The notes under the pieces were generated by a model. That model saw only the letters and a list, made by a program, of their open reading frames with translations. It did no database searches and had not been told where the DNA came from. From NCBI GenBank assembly GCA_009602735.1, contig WELA01009360.1, forward strand, positions 707,002 to 771,001: a stretch of 64,000 bases of DNA, read 5' to 3'. The position numbers were made by a program, and so were the translations under genes. This stretch comes from Mesotaenium endlicherianum (lineage: Eukaryota; Streptophyta; Zygnematophyceae; Zygnematales; Mesotaeniaceae). Positions 1 to 11,015 of this stretch are shown here, piece by piece; within the stretch, counting starts at the first letter, position 1, and each line of letters begins with the position of its first letter.

Positions 1-1726
1 AAGTTGTGCATCGTCTCGTCGACTCGCCTCCAACTTCCACTCAACAAAATAACTTGTATGAGTCTTTTAGTACCCTTTCCATATAAGTGGAGAGGGTCCC
101 AATGGTCCCATGTCTTTGTATAAGTAATGGGAAGTTTGTGAAGTCATTACTTACATAGTCCCTAAGAAGGCCAACCCCCATACCTAAGACAACGCAAGTC
201 GCGCACTTTCTCGTCAATTCGCCTCCTGGGTCCCCCTCTAAAGGATAATATGTACCAACTTTTTGAGTATCCTTGCCGTGTAATTGAAGAGGGGTCCAAT
301 AGTCTCACGTCTTTGTATAAGTAATGGGCAGTGTGTGGAGCCATTACATCCCTCATCCTTTGAAATTGCACCTTCCATAGCTGGGATAGTGCAAGTTGCG
401 CTCCATCTCGTTGACTCGCCCCTCGCTCTTCCTTCGAGTATATGTAACAGTCCATTGACCAGCCCTGCCATATAATTGGAGAGGGACCCAATGGTTCCAT
501 GTCTTTGTACAAGTGATGGGAAGTATGTGCAGCCATTACATCACCAATCCCTCAAAAGGACAACCCTCCATAGCTATTGTAGCGCAAGTTGCGCTCCATC
601 TCCCGACTCGCCCCACTCTTTTTAATATCCCTGCAAAATAAGTGGAGGGGGGCCCAGTGGTCCCATGTTTTTGCATGGAAATTGAGGAAATGTACAACCA
701 TCACATCATTAATCCCTCAAAAGGCCAAACCTCGATGGCTACGACTGCGCAAGTTGCAATCTATCTTGTTGACTTGCCCCTCGCTCTCCCTCATAAATAT
801 GTATCACTCTTTTGTCTATCCGTGCCAAAAGTATTTAGATGGAATCAATTGGTATATGTCTTTGTATATATAATTGGGATTATGAGGAGCCATTCCTCAT
901 CCCTTCAAAATGGAACCTTCCATACCTAGGACGGTGCAAGTTGCGCTCCATCTCCCGAACCGCCCCTCACTCCTCTCAATGGATAATTTGCAGCACTCTT
1001 TGAGTATCCTTGCCATATAATTGGAGAGGGGCCCCAGTGATGCTATGTCTCTGTAGAATAATGGGGAGTATTTTCAGCCATTACATAAGTAATTCTTCAT
1101 AAGGACAACCCTTCGTAGCTTTCACATCTCTACTTGCGCTCCATCTCGTCGACTCGCCCCTCGCTCTTCCTCTAATGATTTGTAACACTCTTTTGAGTAT
1201 CTTGCCAACTTTTTTGGAGAGGGTCCAAATGGTTCATTGTCTTTGTATAGGTAATGGGGAGAATCTTCAGCCATTACATCACTAATGCCTCAAATTGGCC
1301 AACCCTCCATAGTTGTGACTTACACCGTGTCGTTGACGCGCCCGTGGGCCGTAACTCTCCCTCTTATGTAATGTAACAATGATTTCACTATCTTTGTCAA
1401 AGGGTTGGAGGGGGGTGAGTAATTCCATATCTTCATATTAGTAGTGGGTAGTATGTGCACCCAATAGAACCATCATCCGATAAAACTTCAACCCTCCATT
1501 GCTAGGATTGCGGCACTAGCGCACCCTGTCGTCGACCACCCCTAAAGCTTCCTCTTATGAAAAGTATCAATGATTTCACTATCTTTGCCAAAAGGTTGTA
1601 ATTGAGGTGAGTGATGGAATGTGTTCATATTTGTAATGGGAAGTATGCGCATTCATTAGAACCATCATCCATTAAAACTTCAACCCTCTAGTGCTACGAG
1701 AGCGCCACTTGCGCAATGTCGAGTAC
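1..1726 (-). repeat. Satellite array, ~190 bp monomers, reverse orientation
   Basis: About nine degenerate monomers lie head to tail. The landmark segment (a stretch reading GCGCAAGTTGCGCTCCATC or close to it) recurs near 194, 391, 582, 749, 938, 1133, 1325 and 1513, giving a period of about 190 bp. The same monomer occurs in the opposite orientation from about 11600 onward. Short ORFs here are frame accidents of the repeat and I call no gene. Confidence 0.85.
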
Positions 1727-2445
1727 TGTAATGAATCAGTATATTAGTCGATATAATATTCATTTAAATATAATAGTTAATTAAGTTCAGCCTGCTGAAC
1801 TTTTGTTAATAGTCAGTCTGCTGGACTTTACATAATTATCAGTTTGCTGACTCAGTCGAAAGCAGCAGGCTGAAAGTCCATATAAGTCAGCTTGCTGACA
1901 CATTCTTTGACAGCAAGCTGACTTCCGTACTCGGTAGCAGCGAATTGCCTTGATATGCATCTAAGTGCGATATGCTAGATGAATAGCCAGATGACATCCC
2001 TATGATGGATGGCTATTCGGGATGATGGGAGATGGCAGTGGATTTGGTTAACCGAGGTCCTACCAACGTGGTTAACTCCCGGGTAGGCGGTGCCATTGCA
2101 CTGACCGTTGAACAGTAAACTCATTCCATGTACATACGCTAGGCATTGCTCTCGAGTTCGGCATTCGGAAACGAGGCCAACTCTCTTGTACAGCTTACTG
2201 AGAGAACTCTGAATCCAAGGCGAGAAGCCATTGATGCGCACTGTCTTCTAACCTTGCTTATGTATGAGTTTACTGATTGGCATCGTTGATGCTAGTTTAC
2301 TCGCATTTGACTTACGAGTATTATTCCTTGCTAGTGTATTGTCCTTTGCCGTTTAACTAGTTAACGGAAATACCATAAGATTACTTGCTGATATAAAGAT
2401 CTTTATTAATTGTTAATCGCCTATTTGGTAAGTCGATTCATTTCA
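1727..2445 (+). mobile_element. Solo LTR of the Chromo-A family, 719 bp
   Basis: It starts TGTAATG and ends TTTCA. The 5-bp direct repeat AGTAC (1722-1726 and 2446-2450) is a perfect target site duplication. Its sequence matches, in opposite orientation, the two LTRs of the element at 18549-27301. No internal region remains, so this is a solo LTR left by LTR-LTR recombination. It carries a run of short imperfect palindromes at 1783-1926 with a TATA-like ATATAA among them. Confidence 0.95.
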
Positions 2446-2724
2446 AGTACACTCGCCCATTGCTCCCCCTGTAATGGATAACTTGTAGCACTCTTTTGAG
2501 TATCCTTGCCATATGATTGGAAAAGGGCCCAATGGTCCCATGTCTTTTATATGTAATGGGGATTATGTGCAGCCATTACATCACTAATGCCTAATTGGCC
2601 AACCCTCCATAGCTAGGAGAGCGCAAGTTGCAAGTTAGTTGCGCTTATAACCGTAAACTAGCCCCTAGGCGACGGTAAACTCACAAGTCACTCCTTTGAG
2701 TATCCTTGCCAAAGCCTTGTAGGG
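2446..2724 (-). repeat. Satellite fragment between solo LTR and SDR-1
   Basis: This continues the reverse-orientation satellite (the motifs gagtatccttgcc and ctccatagctagga are seen). It includes one copy of the AGTAC target duplication at its left edge. No gene is seen. Confidence 0.75.
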
Positions 2725-3871
2725 TGTCATGATTTATTGAGTTGAGGTCGTCGCACGTACCTGTGCTTCAAGCGTGTGAGCGATCAACCTCGGATAAGCA
2801 TTTGCCTCTTTGTATTCGTGTGATTTAGTCTATTAAGTTGCTATGCTTGCATGTAGGGTATAGATGCCACGTGACAAGTCAACACTTGGCACGTGCGCTA
2901 GACCTACTTTAGGCATCAGGTACAGGTCACCGCCCGCTTGGTCCCAAGTAGCAGCCCAAGCTACCCGGCACTTAGGAGACAGTGCCTAAGAGGGCCACGT
3001 GGCACCACCGGAAGGTGGCGGGCTCCAGTACTTGGCCCAGGTCCTCGTGTATGCCTGCCATCACCATGGGCCACGTGGAGCTACCGGAAGATGGCGGGCT
3101 TCACGACTTGGCCCGGGTACACTTACCCGTCACTTGGGCCCAGGCACTCTTAAGTGCCCAACATTCAAGTGGCAAGGCCACCAAGGGCACCCAGGGCCAC
3201 CAACCAACTGCTGCAGCCCGTCGGTTGGCCCATGCGCAACCGACCAATATGTGCTCAGCCGCCAGGAACCGTCACAGCCTGCAGGATTATCATGGCTTAG
3301 CGGGCAACCGTCCGATTGCACGAACATAAGTGTGCAAGCTTCTCTTACAAGCTTAGCATGTGCTAAAGTGAGCTCGACCTATCACAAGCATTAGCATATT
3401 CTAGCATCTCGCTTTTGATTGGATTGAGTAGTAACTAGCCTATTGGAGCGCTAGCACAATAGGTATATGTGTGTGTATGCTAAGGTAGATCTTAGATGAA
3501 GACTATATGCATTGAATCCGCGCCTAACCCGCCGGGTTTCCAGGAGTTTACTAGAGATGTCCCCAAAGAGACATCTTTCAGAAGTCTCATTATGCCAGGT
3601 GTAAGTAACAGAGATTATCAGTAAAGCTTACACTTTATATCTCTTGTGTTTTCAGGACCACTTAGTTACTCTCTTGTGAAGAGCAAGCCCTCCTGGTTTC
3701 CACTTGAAGAACTTCACAAGTGGTGAGCAAAGTCACAGCTTAAACCCTTGCAGAGGATTACTCTTGAAGATCATGATGTGCTTTTAGTGATCTTTTGGGC
3801 CATACTTCATTGCTGGTGTTCCTACCAATTTACAATTTTGAGGTGCTCACTCTGGAGAGTACACACCCCTT
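2725..3871 (+). repeat. SDR-1 repeat A1 (LTR-like, left end)
   Basis: Direct repeat partner of 9861-11015, colinear with a few indels. It ends at ACACACCCCTT, where the two copies diverge: A1 runs into the gag leader and A2 runs into B2. Four CACGTG cores lie at 2868, 2890, 2996 and 3072, so this block may hold the promoter. The segment 3872-3920 is the leader up to the gag ATG and has no TGG-initial primer site. Confidence 0.9.
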
Positions 3872-3920
3872 ACTTCTAAAAGATCTCTCTTTGCCTGCAA
3901 ACAATTAGAATCTTCAGCAT

Positions 3921-5072
3921 ATGCCTACCCATAGTGGGCGTTCTTACCAGCCATACTACGAAGGGGTTAGTGAAGAGGACTCAGACTCAGATCTCAGCAC
4001 TATCACTGAACCCTCTGAAGAGGATCAACCTGCGCTCCAGCGCACGGCAGCTGCTTCTGAGCCACTATCCCAGTGGGCTCATTACGATTCCTGGTATCCT
4101 ATGGCAGGTGACCAAGAGGTCAAGACTGACAGGTCCGCCTATCGCTTCAGCGGCAGGCCAGGCACCTGTGATCTGGAAGATACCATCTCGGAGTTTCAGG
4201 CTGACTTCGCGGCAGCAAAGCTCAAGACGCCCACGCTGACGAAGCGCGACGTCTTTGACACGCTTATGCGCTACCTCTCCCACGAGGCCCGCGACACCTT
4301 CCGCGAGAAGGAAGCCGAGCTCCAGACACGCACAGAGCTTGTAGGCGACCCACCAGTGGCGACCCTGCTAGCCAACCCAGTGCAAGCCTTCTGGAACATC
4401 CTCAAGACAGAGTTCCAGGCTGCAACTAAAGAGAAGGTGTACGAGCTGCACCACTTCTTCCGACGCAAGAACGAGACGATCCGCATGATGTACCGCCGCT
4501 TGGTGCACCTACGCCGCGACGTCGGCACTATCACCGACCGGGAGGCCGCGGAGATCTTCTTGCGCGCCGTTGAGCCGCGTCTGAAGGAGAGGTTTGTCGT
4601 CCCCCTCATCGACCGCCACGGCTCTGAGTATTCGCTGGAGCAGGCCTACCTTGCTGTCGAGAAGCAAAGCTTGGCCGTCGCACGGAGCAACATCAGCGAC
4701 CGTATAGGCCTTGCATCCACGGGCGTAAGACACGAGGTCCCGGTGGCACCATCGTTGACAGCTCGCCCCGCACTTGCACGCCAGCAGCAGCAGCCGCAGC
4801 GCTCGCAGCTACCTGCACAGACGCAGTCTCATAACGCTCAACGTGGCCGTATCTCCATGGCTGCGACATCGAGCGACACTTGCTGGGCATGTGGGGAGAC
4901 GGGCCACACACGTCGTGACTGCACTTTGGCGCAGAACAGCAGGCTAGGCAATTGCACCTATTGCGGCAAGGCGGGTCAACTGCAGGTAGTGTGCCTACAG
5001 AAGCAGCGCGACACAGAGTCTGGACGCGCCCATGACGCTCCAGCGCCCTCTTCGGGCCAGCAAGGGATGTAA
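3921..5072 (+). CDS. Gag-like polyprotein of SDR-1
   Basis: A 383-residue ORF that starts 50 bp after A1. The N-terminus carries an HSGRSYQ motif that is also found, as RSGRSYQ, at the start of the SDR-2 gag region, then an acidic Ser/Glu/Asp stretch. The centre reads as a gag capsid-like helical region (about residues 60-260, with AFWNILKTEFQAATKEKVYEL and following). The C-terminus has a CCHC zinc knuckle (CWACGETGHTRRDC, about residue 320) followed by a second, degraded one (CTYCGKAGQLQVVC, His replaced). A TAA at 5070 ends it, and the same frame reopens downstream to 5666, so the stop may be a lesion in a longer gag. Role (known for the family): RNA binding and particle formation. Confidence 0.8.
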   Translation: MPTHSGRSYQPYYEGVSEEDSDSDLSTITEPSEEDQPALQRTAAASEPLSQWAHYDSWYPMAGDQEVKTDRSAYRFSGRPGTCDLEDTISEFQADFAAAKLKTPTLTKRDVFDTLMRYLSHEARDTFREKEAELQTRTELVGDPPVATLLANPVQAFWNILKTEFQAATKEKVYELHHFFRRKNETIRMMYRRLVHLRRDVGTITDREAAEIFLRAVEPRLKERFVVPLIDRHGSEYSLEQAYLAVEKQSLAVARSNISDRIGLASTGVRHEVPVAPSLTARPALARQQQQPQRSQLPAQTQSHNAQRGRISMAATSSDTCWACGETGHTRRDCTLAQNSRLGNCTYCGKAGQLQVVCLQKQRDTESGRAHDAPAPSSGQQGM

Positions 5073-5395
5073 AACCCTCACGCTAACGAACGCCCCGCAA
5101 TTACGGCAGCCACGGCTATGACAAACGCCGCGCTGACCCTCGGGGAAGACGCATTCAGCTGCGACGCCCTCAGCGAGGCGCTAGCTGCATCCGAGGAAAA
5201 GAACGCGCAAGTACGCGCCCTCTTTGCCGCCGACAGCTATGACGCCTACGGGGCGCTGTACGCACACGCACCCCCGGCCGACGTTGTGACGCTGCCACCT
5301 GGCGATGGCGCAACACGTGCGCGCACGTCCAGCGCTAACATTTGGCAACCTCAGTGCTGGCCACGTGGCGTAGCAGCAGCGCTGCAGCCACGCGC

Positions 5396-6226
5396 CCGTC
5401 CGTACGACGACGGAGCGCCTACAACGGGAGCTGCAGATGCCGACATCGACGCCCCTGCAGACCCAATGTGCCCCGCACTGACACCTGTCAGCAGCAACAG
5501 AGCAAACGGTAGCGCAGCCCCTGCGCGCACGCCCAGCACCGACACCTGGCAGCCCCAATGCTTGCCTCACGGCGCAGCAGCCGCGCTGCAACCAGGCGCA
5601 CGTCCGCATGACGACAAAGCGCAACGGGAGGTACAGGCGTCGACAGCGACGCGTCTGCAGTCCTAGCCCACCCCGCGCTGAAACTTGTCAGCAGGGATAG
5701 GGTACGTGCCAACACACTGACAGATGGCAGGTCCAAGGCCTGCGCAGCTATGTCAGTTAACGATGGAGGCGGGCTCACCAACGAGTCCACGGAGCACGCA
5801 CCACGCGCACATCCGCACGACAATGGGGCGCACCCGACGGAGGCCGCAGGCACCAGCATTGACGCCCCTGCAGGCCCGGCTCGCCTCACACTGACACCTG
5901 TCAGCACTGATCCGGCAAGCTCCGACGCACTGACAGATGGCAAGCCTGAGGCTTGCGCAGCTCTGCCAGCCTGCGCTGCGCACGGCCCCGCTATCGGGTT
6001 GACACAGCCGCCACGCGCGCGTCTGCACGACAACGGAGCGCCTACGACGGAGGCCGCAGGCACCAACATCAACGCCCCTGCAGGTCCGGCTCGTCCCGCG
6101 CTGACACCTGTCAGCAGCGACACGGCAAGTCTCGACTGACTGACAGGTGGCAAGCCCCAGGCCTGCGCAGTCCTGGCAGCCGACGCTGCGATCGGGCCCA
6201 TCGACGGGTCCACGCAACGGTCAGCG
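5396..6226 (+). repeat. 208-bp tandem repeat, four copies
   Basis: A conserved start segment (CGTCCGYAYGACGAC-like) occurs at 5396, 5602, 5811 and 6019, spaced 206, 209 and 208 bp. Each unit also contains a CTGACACCTGTCAGC block. The period is not a multiple of three (208 = 69 x 3 + 1), so the reading frame shifts from unit to unit. Confidence 0.75.
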
Positions 6227-6794
6227 CAGCCCGCGCAGACGTCGACACACGCGCCCTTTGCGTGCGCTGCCCTGCTGGCCCCAGCAGATCAGCACAGCGC
6301 CTATGCAGCGACAGGTGGCGCCCCGGCACAAGACCGCCAGCCGGCCACTTCCGCTACAGTGTCAGCAGCCGTGCGAATAACGGCCGCGCGGACGTGCGCA
6401 ACGCTGCGCACGAGCACACAGCAACGGGACAAACGCCCGCTGCTGGCTGCTCCTAACAGCAGGTCACAACAGCCGCCGCCACGTGTCACACACACGCTGG
6501 TTGGGGTGCCGACTTACGGCGGCAGCATGGGCAGGCGCACCCGCCAACACGGGCCAGCGCCACGGACTATGTTGCGCACGATCGGAAGCAACGCAGGCGG
6601 CACAGCTCCAGCAGCAGCTGCGCATGCCAGCTGCGCACACGCGCTGCCACATGGCACGCGCACGCAGCCCGACACAACGAGGTGCGCCCGGGCGATCGCG
6701 GCCGGCATAGCCGCATGGGGAAAGGCATCCTGGACTGCGCTGCGCAACCAGATCGCAGTCTGGAGCCTCAATGATGCATCCAGATGGCGCACAG

Positions 6795-7947
6795 CCAGGG
6801 CTTAAACCCTGGCTGCGCACAAAGCCCTAGCGCAAGCACAAGTTGCGCTGCCGGGGTCACGACGAACGCACGCGCCAAAGGGGGGGCACCACGAGGTTCA
6901 GTCAAGACGGCAGCGCCCCTCGCCCTCGACGGACTAGCATCACGGCCAGTCTGCGTCAGGGGCAACGTGGAGGCGCCACTTGGCGGCACGACAGTAGCGC
7001 AAAACGTTGCGCACAGCAGCGCAGTGCGCATCTGCGCAGGCACTAAAAATAGGGCATCTGCGCGACCAGCGCGGCCAGAGGATTGCAACAAAGGCCCCGC
7101 AATCGTGGCCGGCGCAAGCCGGCACCCTTGGGACAGCGTAGCGCCACCTGGCAGCAGCGCAGCTCCATCTGGCGCACGCACAGCAGACGCAGCGCCCGTT
7201 AGCGCAAGCGACACATGTCCGGCAGGAGCTGCGCACAGCAGCGGCGTGCTCACATCGACACATGGCACGCACACACGGCCCGGCACAGCCGGATGCGCAC
7301 AAGCGGGCGCAGCCGGCATTCTTGCGTCAACAGTGGCACCCCAGATTGCGCTGCGCAGTTCAATTGCCGTTCGCATCCCCGACGATAAACCCAGGCCTGC
7401 GAACAACCAGGGCTTAAACCCTGGCTGCCCACAAAACCCCAACGCACGCGCGACTTGCAATTTTGGGATCGCAACGTGCGCACGCGCCAAGGAGGGGGTG
7501 CCACGAGCTTCGCCCGAGGCAGCCGCATCCTACGCTCTCGACGGACCGGCGTCACGTCCAAGCGGCGCCAAGAGCAACCTAGAGGCGCCACGTGGCAGCC
7601 CAGCAGCAGCGCCGCAACCTGCGCACAGCAGCGCCAGGCACATTTGTGCACGTGCTGCTGAGAGCACGTCTGCGCAAACAGCACAGCCAAAGGAGCGCGT
7701 CAACAGCTCCGCTCCAACATGCGCCGCTGGTCAGCACCCCTGCAGCTGCGCCAGCGCCCGCAGCAATTGTGCACACGTCAACACGTGTCATGCGCACACG
7801 CCCCGGCACCGCCGAATGCGACCCAACGGTCGCGACTGGCATTCCCACGCAAGAAGGGGCATCCCCGACTGCGCTATGCTGCCCAATTGCCGGCCGGAGC
7901 TCCGAGAAGGCGCTCACGGTTGCGCACAACCAGGGCATAAATCCTGG
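6795..7947 (+). repeat. Long tandem unit (523-612 bp) anchored on an 18-bp near-palindrome
   Basis: Three anchors (6795-6812, 7407-7424, 7930-7947) read CCAGGGCTTAAACCCTGG or a near copy. Each is followed by the same context (CTGCGCACAAAGCCC or similar, then a GTGCGCACGCGCCAAG-like block about 75 bp on). This looks like amplification of one coding or structural module inside SDR-1. Confidence 0.7.
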
Positions 7948-8257
7948 CTGCGCACAAAGCCCTACCGCACACGCAATTTGCGCTGCTGGGGTTCCGGCTA
8001 GCGCACGCATCAGGGGGGGGGCGCCACAAGCTTTCCAAGGAGCAGCCGGGATCGACGCCGACGCCAGACTGACGACGCGTCCTCGCGGCCCCTAAAGCAG
8101 CCAGGGCGCGCCACATGGCAGCTTCCCAGCAGCCAAGCCCGCGCCAGCAGCTGCAGCCGTTTCTGCAGTTGAGCCAGCGACGGCCGCTGCGTTATTAGCT
8201 GCTGCGCACACGCCTGCGCCAGCAGCGCATGCGCCTGCGCTATCGGCACACACGCCA

Positions 8258-9679
8258 GTGCCGGCAGCCACGCCAGCAGCTGCTATGCACGCGCCAGCAG
8301 CTGCGCCGGCACCAGCAGCTGCGCCAACGTCCGTGGCACCTAGGCTGGCAGCTGCGCCGGCATCTGCAGTGGCGCCAGCAGCGGCGCAAGCATTGGCGGT
8401 TCCACTGGCAAGCGGGACACCTGCACCAAAGGCGGCGTCAGCCTTCGCTACGGTGTCGGCGGCTGCACCAGCACACACGGCTGTGCCAACAGCAGTTGCT
8501 CTCGCGCCAATAGCTGCGTCAGCCGAGGCGTTTGGCGTCTCGCCAGCGCACGCAGCTGCGCCAATGCCAGCTGCGCCAGCTTCTGCAGCTGCGCCAGCGG
8601 CCACTATGCCTACGCCGGCAGCTGCGCCAGCCATCGCAGCTGCACCAGCCTTCGTGGTGGCCTGCTGCGCCCACACATTGCCACTTGGCGGCCGTACGAC
8701 AGCCGGCAGCGCACGCAGCGAGCGCACGCTAGTAGCAGTCGCCGGGCAACAAGCGGTAGCGCAGAAGCGCGCTGGGCCAGACAAGGGACGCCGCATGGAG
8801 GAGGCGCCGCGTCTTCCCCGCTCATTTTGCGTGCTGGAGACGCCAGCGGCACCAGCGGCAATCGCGCCCTACGCGCTAGCCTCGCCAATGACAACGGTGC
8901 AGCTCAGCGTCGAGGTCATCACGCTGGCACTGCACCCCATGCCCGCGGTTTCCTTTGCAAAGCTGGAGCTAGGCGTGTCAATGGAGGCCACGCGACAGGC
9001 GGCGCAGCTGCTGCTGCAGTCCCGCAGGGCCGGTCCACGTACAACTCATGGCAGGCTAACGCCCGACGCCGCAGCCGTAGTGCTCTCTGCACCCGCGCAA
9101 CATGCGCATGAGCGCAGAATGATAAGCAGTCCTAACGCCGCCTTTTTGGATAACATGCAGGGGATCGTGCGCGTCAACACTCAGGCCCCGCAGCGCATCA
9201 TGTTCGACACGCGCGCGCAGCCGGTCCTCATTAGCCTCAGCTACTTCCGACGGCTGGGCCTCTCTTCAAACGACTTGGAGTATTCGCCAACACGGATCAG
9301 CACGGCAGCTGGCACCTCCAAGTTTGTGACTGGGCGCACACGCCTGGCGCTCCGCTTCACCTTCAGACCAGGGACAGCGGACGAGACGACCATCCATTGG
9401 CACGCCCTTGTGACTCGCTCTGAGACCTTTGACGTTCTCTTGGGACAGGAGGTGCTCTTTCCCATCGGCGCCACGGTTGACAATTGGACCGAGCGCGTCC
9501 AGTATCGGCCTGACTGGCGTTCAGGCGGAACCCGCACGGCTTCTTTGCCGCTCAACATCGTGGACCGACGTCCGGCCATGCCCGCTCTCTATGGCTTCCA
9601 CGTCGGCTCCCCAAACCCACAACTGGCGCACGTGCCAACTGAGACTGATTTTGTAGCAAGTGCCCAGCGTTTGCACTAG
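8258..9679 (+). CDS. SDR-1 Ala-rich protein with retropepsin-like C-terminal domain
   Basis: A 473-residue ORF. Residues 1 to about 180 are low-complexity Ala/Pro. From about residue 290 the domain resembles the SDR-2 protease: it has an active-site-like MFDTRAQPV (the usual DTGA with Gly replaced by Arg), then FDVLLGQEVLFPIG and TVDNWTERVQYR. The SDR-2 equivalents are ILDTGAQTV, YDVLLGQEF and AVDNWQGIATYR. The family role is cleavage of the gag polyprotein. The Arg in the catalytic loop would probably inactivate this copy. A stop is followed by 42 bp and then B1, so nothing resembling RT follows. Confidence 0.75.
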   Translation: MPAATPAAAMHAPAAAPAPAAAPTSVAPRLAAAPASAVAPAAAQALAVPLASGTPAPKAASAFATVSAAAPAHTAVPTAVALAPIAASAEAFGVSPAHAAAPMPAAPASAAAPAATMPTPAAAPAIAAAPAFVVACCAHTLPLGGRTTAGSARSERTLVAVAGQQAVAQKRAGPDKGRRMEEAPRLPRSFCVLETPAAPAAIAPYALASPMTTVQLSVEVITLALHPMPAVSFAKLELGVSMEATRQAAQLLLQSRRAGPRTTHGRLTPDAAAVVLSAPAQHAHERRMISSPNAAFLDNMQGIVRVNTQAPQRIMFDTRAQPVLISLSYFRRLGLSSNDLEYSPTRISTAAGTSKFVTGRTRLALRFTFRPGTADETTIHWHALVTRSETFDVLLGQEVLFPIGATVDNWTERVQYRPDWRSGGTRTASLPLNIVDRRPAMPALYGFHVGSPNPQLAHVPTETDFVASAQRLH

Positions 9680-9721
9680 GCAGCAACAGCTCATCAGCTG
9701 GAGGGTGAGACCTGGGGGGGA

Positions 9722-9858
9722 GATAAAAAAATCCAACGCTTGCCTCCCTTTTCAGCTTTTAAGTCACATGTATTATAGACTCTCTTGCAGCAACGCATGC
9801 TGACTGGTTTTGTACAACTTATGATATTGATGCGCGCCCGAGCTCTTAGCGCACGACA
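9722..9858 (+). repeat. SDR-1 repeat B1
   Basis: 137 bp, matching B2 at 11016-11152 with about 8 differences and no indel. It is preceded by a GGGGGGGAGA purine run that could act as a plus-strand primer. It ends GCACGACA and is joined to A2 by the dinucleotide GC. Confidence 0.9.
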
Positions 9859-9860
9859 GC

Positions 9861-11015
9861 TGTCATGATTTATTGAGTCAAGGTCGTCGCACGTACCCGT
9901 GCTTCAAGCGTGTGAGCGATCAACCTCGGACAAGCATTTGCCTCTTTCTATTTGTGTGATTTAGTCTATTAAGTTGCTATGCTTGCATGCCTAGGGTATA
10001 GATGCCACGTGACAAGTCAACACTTGGCACGTGCACTAGACCTACTTTAGGCATCAGGTACAGGTCACCGCCCGCTTGGTCCCAAATAGCAGCCCAAGCT
10101 ACCCGGCACTTAGGAGACAGTGCCTAAGAGGGCCACGTGGCACCACCGAAAGGTGGCGGGCTCCAGCACTTGGCCCAGGTCCCCGTGTCTGCCCGCCATT
10201 AAGCAACAGGAGCCACCATGGGCCACGTGGAGCCACCGGAAGATGGCGGGCTTCACGACTTGGCCGGGGTACACTTACCCGTCACTTGGGCCCAGGCACT
10301 CCTAAGTGCCCAACATTCAAGGGCACCCAGGGCCACTGACCCACTGCTGCAGCCCGTCGGTTGGCCCATGCGCAGCCGACCAACATGTGCTCAGCCGCCA
10401 GGAACCGTCACAGCATGCAGGAGTATCACGGCTTAGCGGGCAACCGTCCGATTGCACAAACATAAGTGTGCAAGCTTCTCTTACAAGCTTAGCATATGCT
10501 AAAGTGAGCTCGACCTATCACAAGCATTTAGCATAATCTAGCATCTCGCTTTTGATTGGATTAAGTAGTAACTAGCCTATTGGAGCGCTAGCACAATAGG
10601 TATATGTGTATGTATCCAAAGGTAGATCTTAGATGAAGACTACATGCATTGAATCCGCGCCTAACCCGCCGGGTTTCCAGGACTATAAGTACTAGAGGTG
10701 TCCCTAGAGAGACATCTTTTAGATGTCCCATTATGCCACGTGTAAGTAATAGAGATTATCACTAAAGCTTACACTTTTTATCTCTTGTGTTTTCAAGACC
10801 ACTTAGTTACTCTCTTGTGAAGAGCAAGCCCTCCTGGCTTCCAGTCATTTGAAGAACTTCACAAGTGGTGAGCAAAGTCACAGCTTAAACCCTTGCATAG
10901 GACTACTCTTGAAGATCATGATGTGCTTCCAGTGATCTTTTGGGCCATACTTCATTAGTTGTATTCCTACCAGTTTACAGTTTTGAGGTGCTCACCTGGA
11001 GAGTACACACCCCTT
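9861..11015 (+). repeat. SDR-1 repeat A2
   Basis: Second copy of A (see 2725-3871). It starts TGTCATGATT exactly as A1 does and repeats the CACGTG cores. ORFs inside (for example 10076-10339) occur in both A copies because the repeats are homologous, and I do not call them genes. Confidence 0.9.

Larger units (their letters stand above)
5118..8257 (+). pseudogene. Alanine/proline-rich repetitive coding region of SDR-1
   Basis: GC-rich sequence between gag and the protease-like domain. The gag frame stays open at 5118-5666, and a 405-residue Ala-rich ORF lies at 6784-8001 in another frame. Long ORFs exist on both strands because the repeats contain few stop codons, so openness alone is weak evidence. 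Two tandem families dominate: a unit of about 208 bp at 5396-6226, and a longer unit with anchors near 6795, 7407 and 7930. I recognise no domain. It could be an expanded linker of a once continuous gag-pro polyprotein, or non-coding filler. The true reading frame is not settled. Confidence 0.5.

Noticed and set aside
162-929. ORFs of 60-124 codons in the satellite
   Set aside because: They recur with the repeat in several frames and both strands, with no domain.
1975-2241. 88-codon ORF in the Chromo-A LTR, also at 18754-19020 and 26788-27054
   Set aside because: Open in all three LTR copies, but it starts at GTG, runs antisense to the element and is kept by shared descent over little divergence.
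2938-3394. ORFs inside SDR-1 repeat A, repeated at 10076-10536
   Set aside because: Several overlapping frames; indels between A1 and A2 disrupt them, as expected for non-coding sequence.
5181-8796. Long minus-strand ORFs across SDR-1
   Set aside because: GC-rich repeats with few stops open every frame. The gag and protease motifs are on the plus strand.
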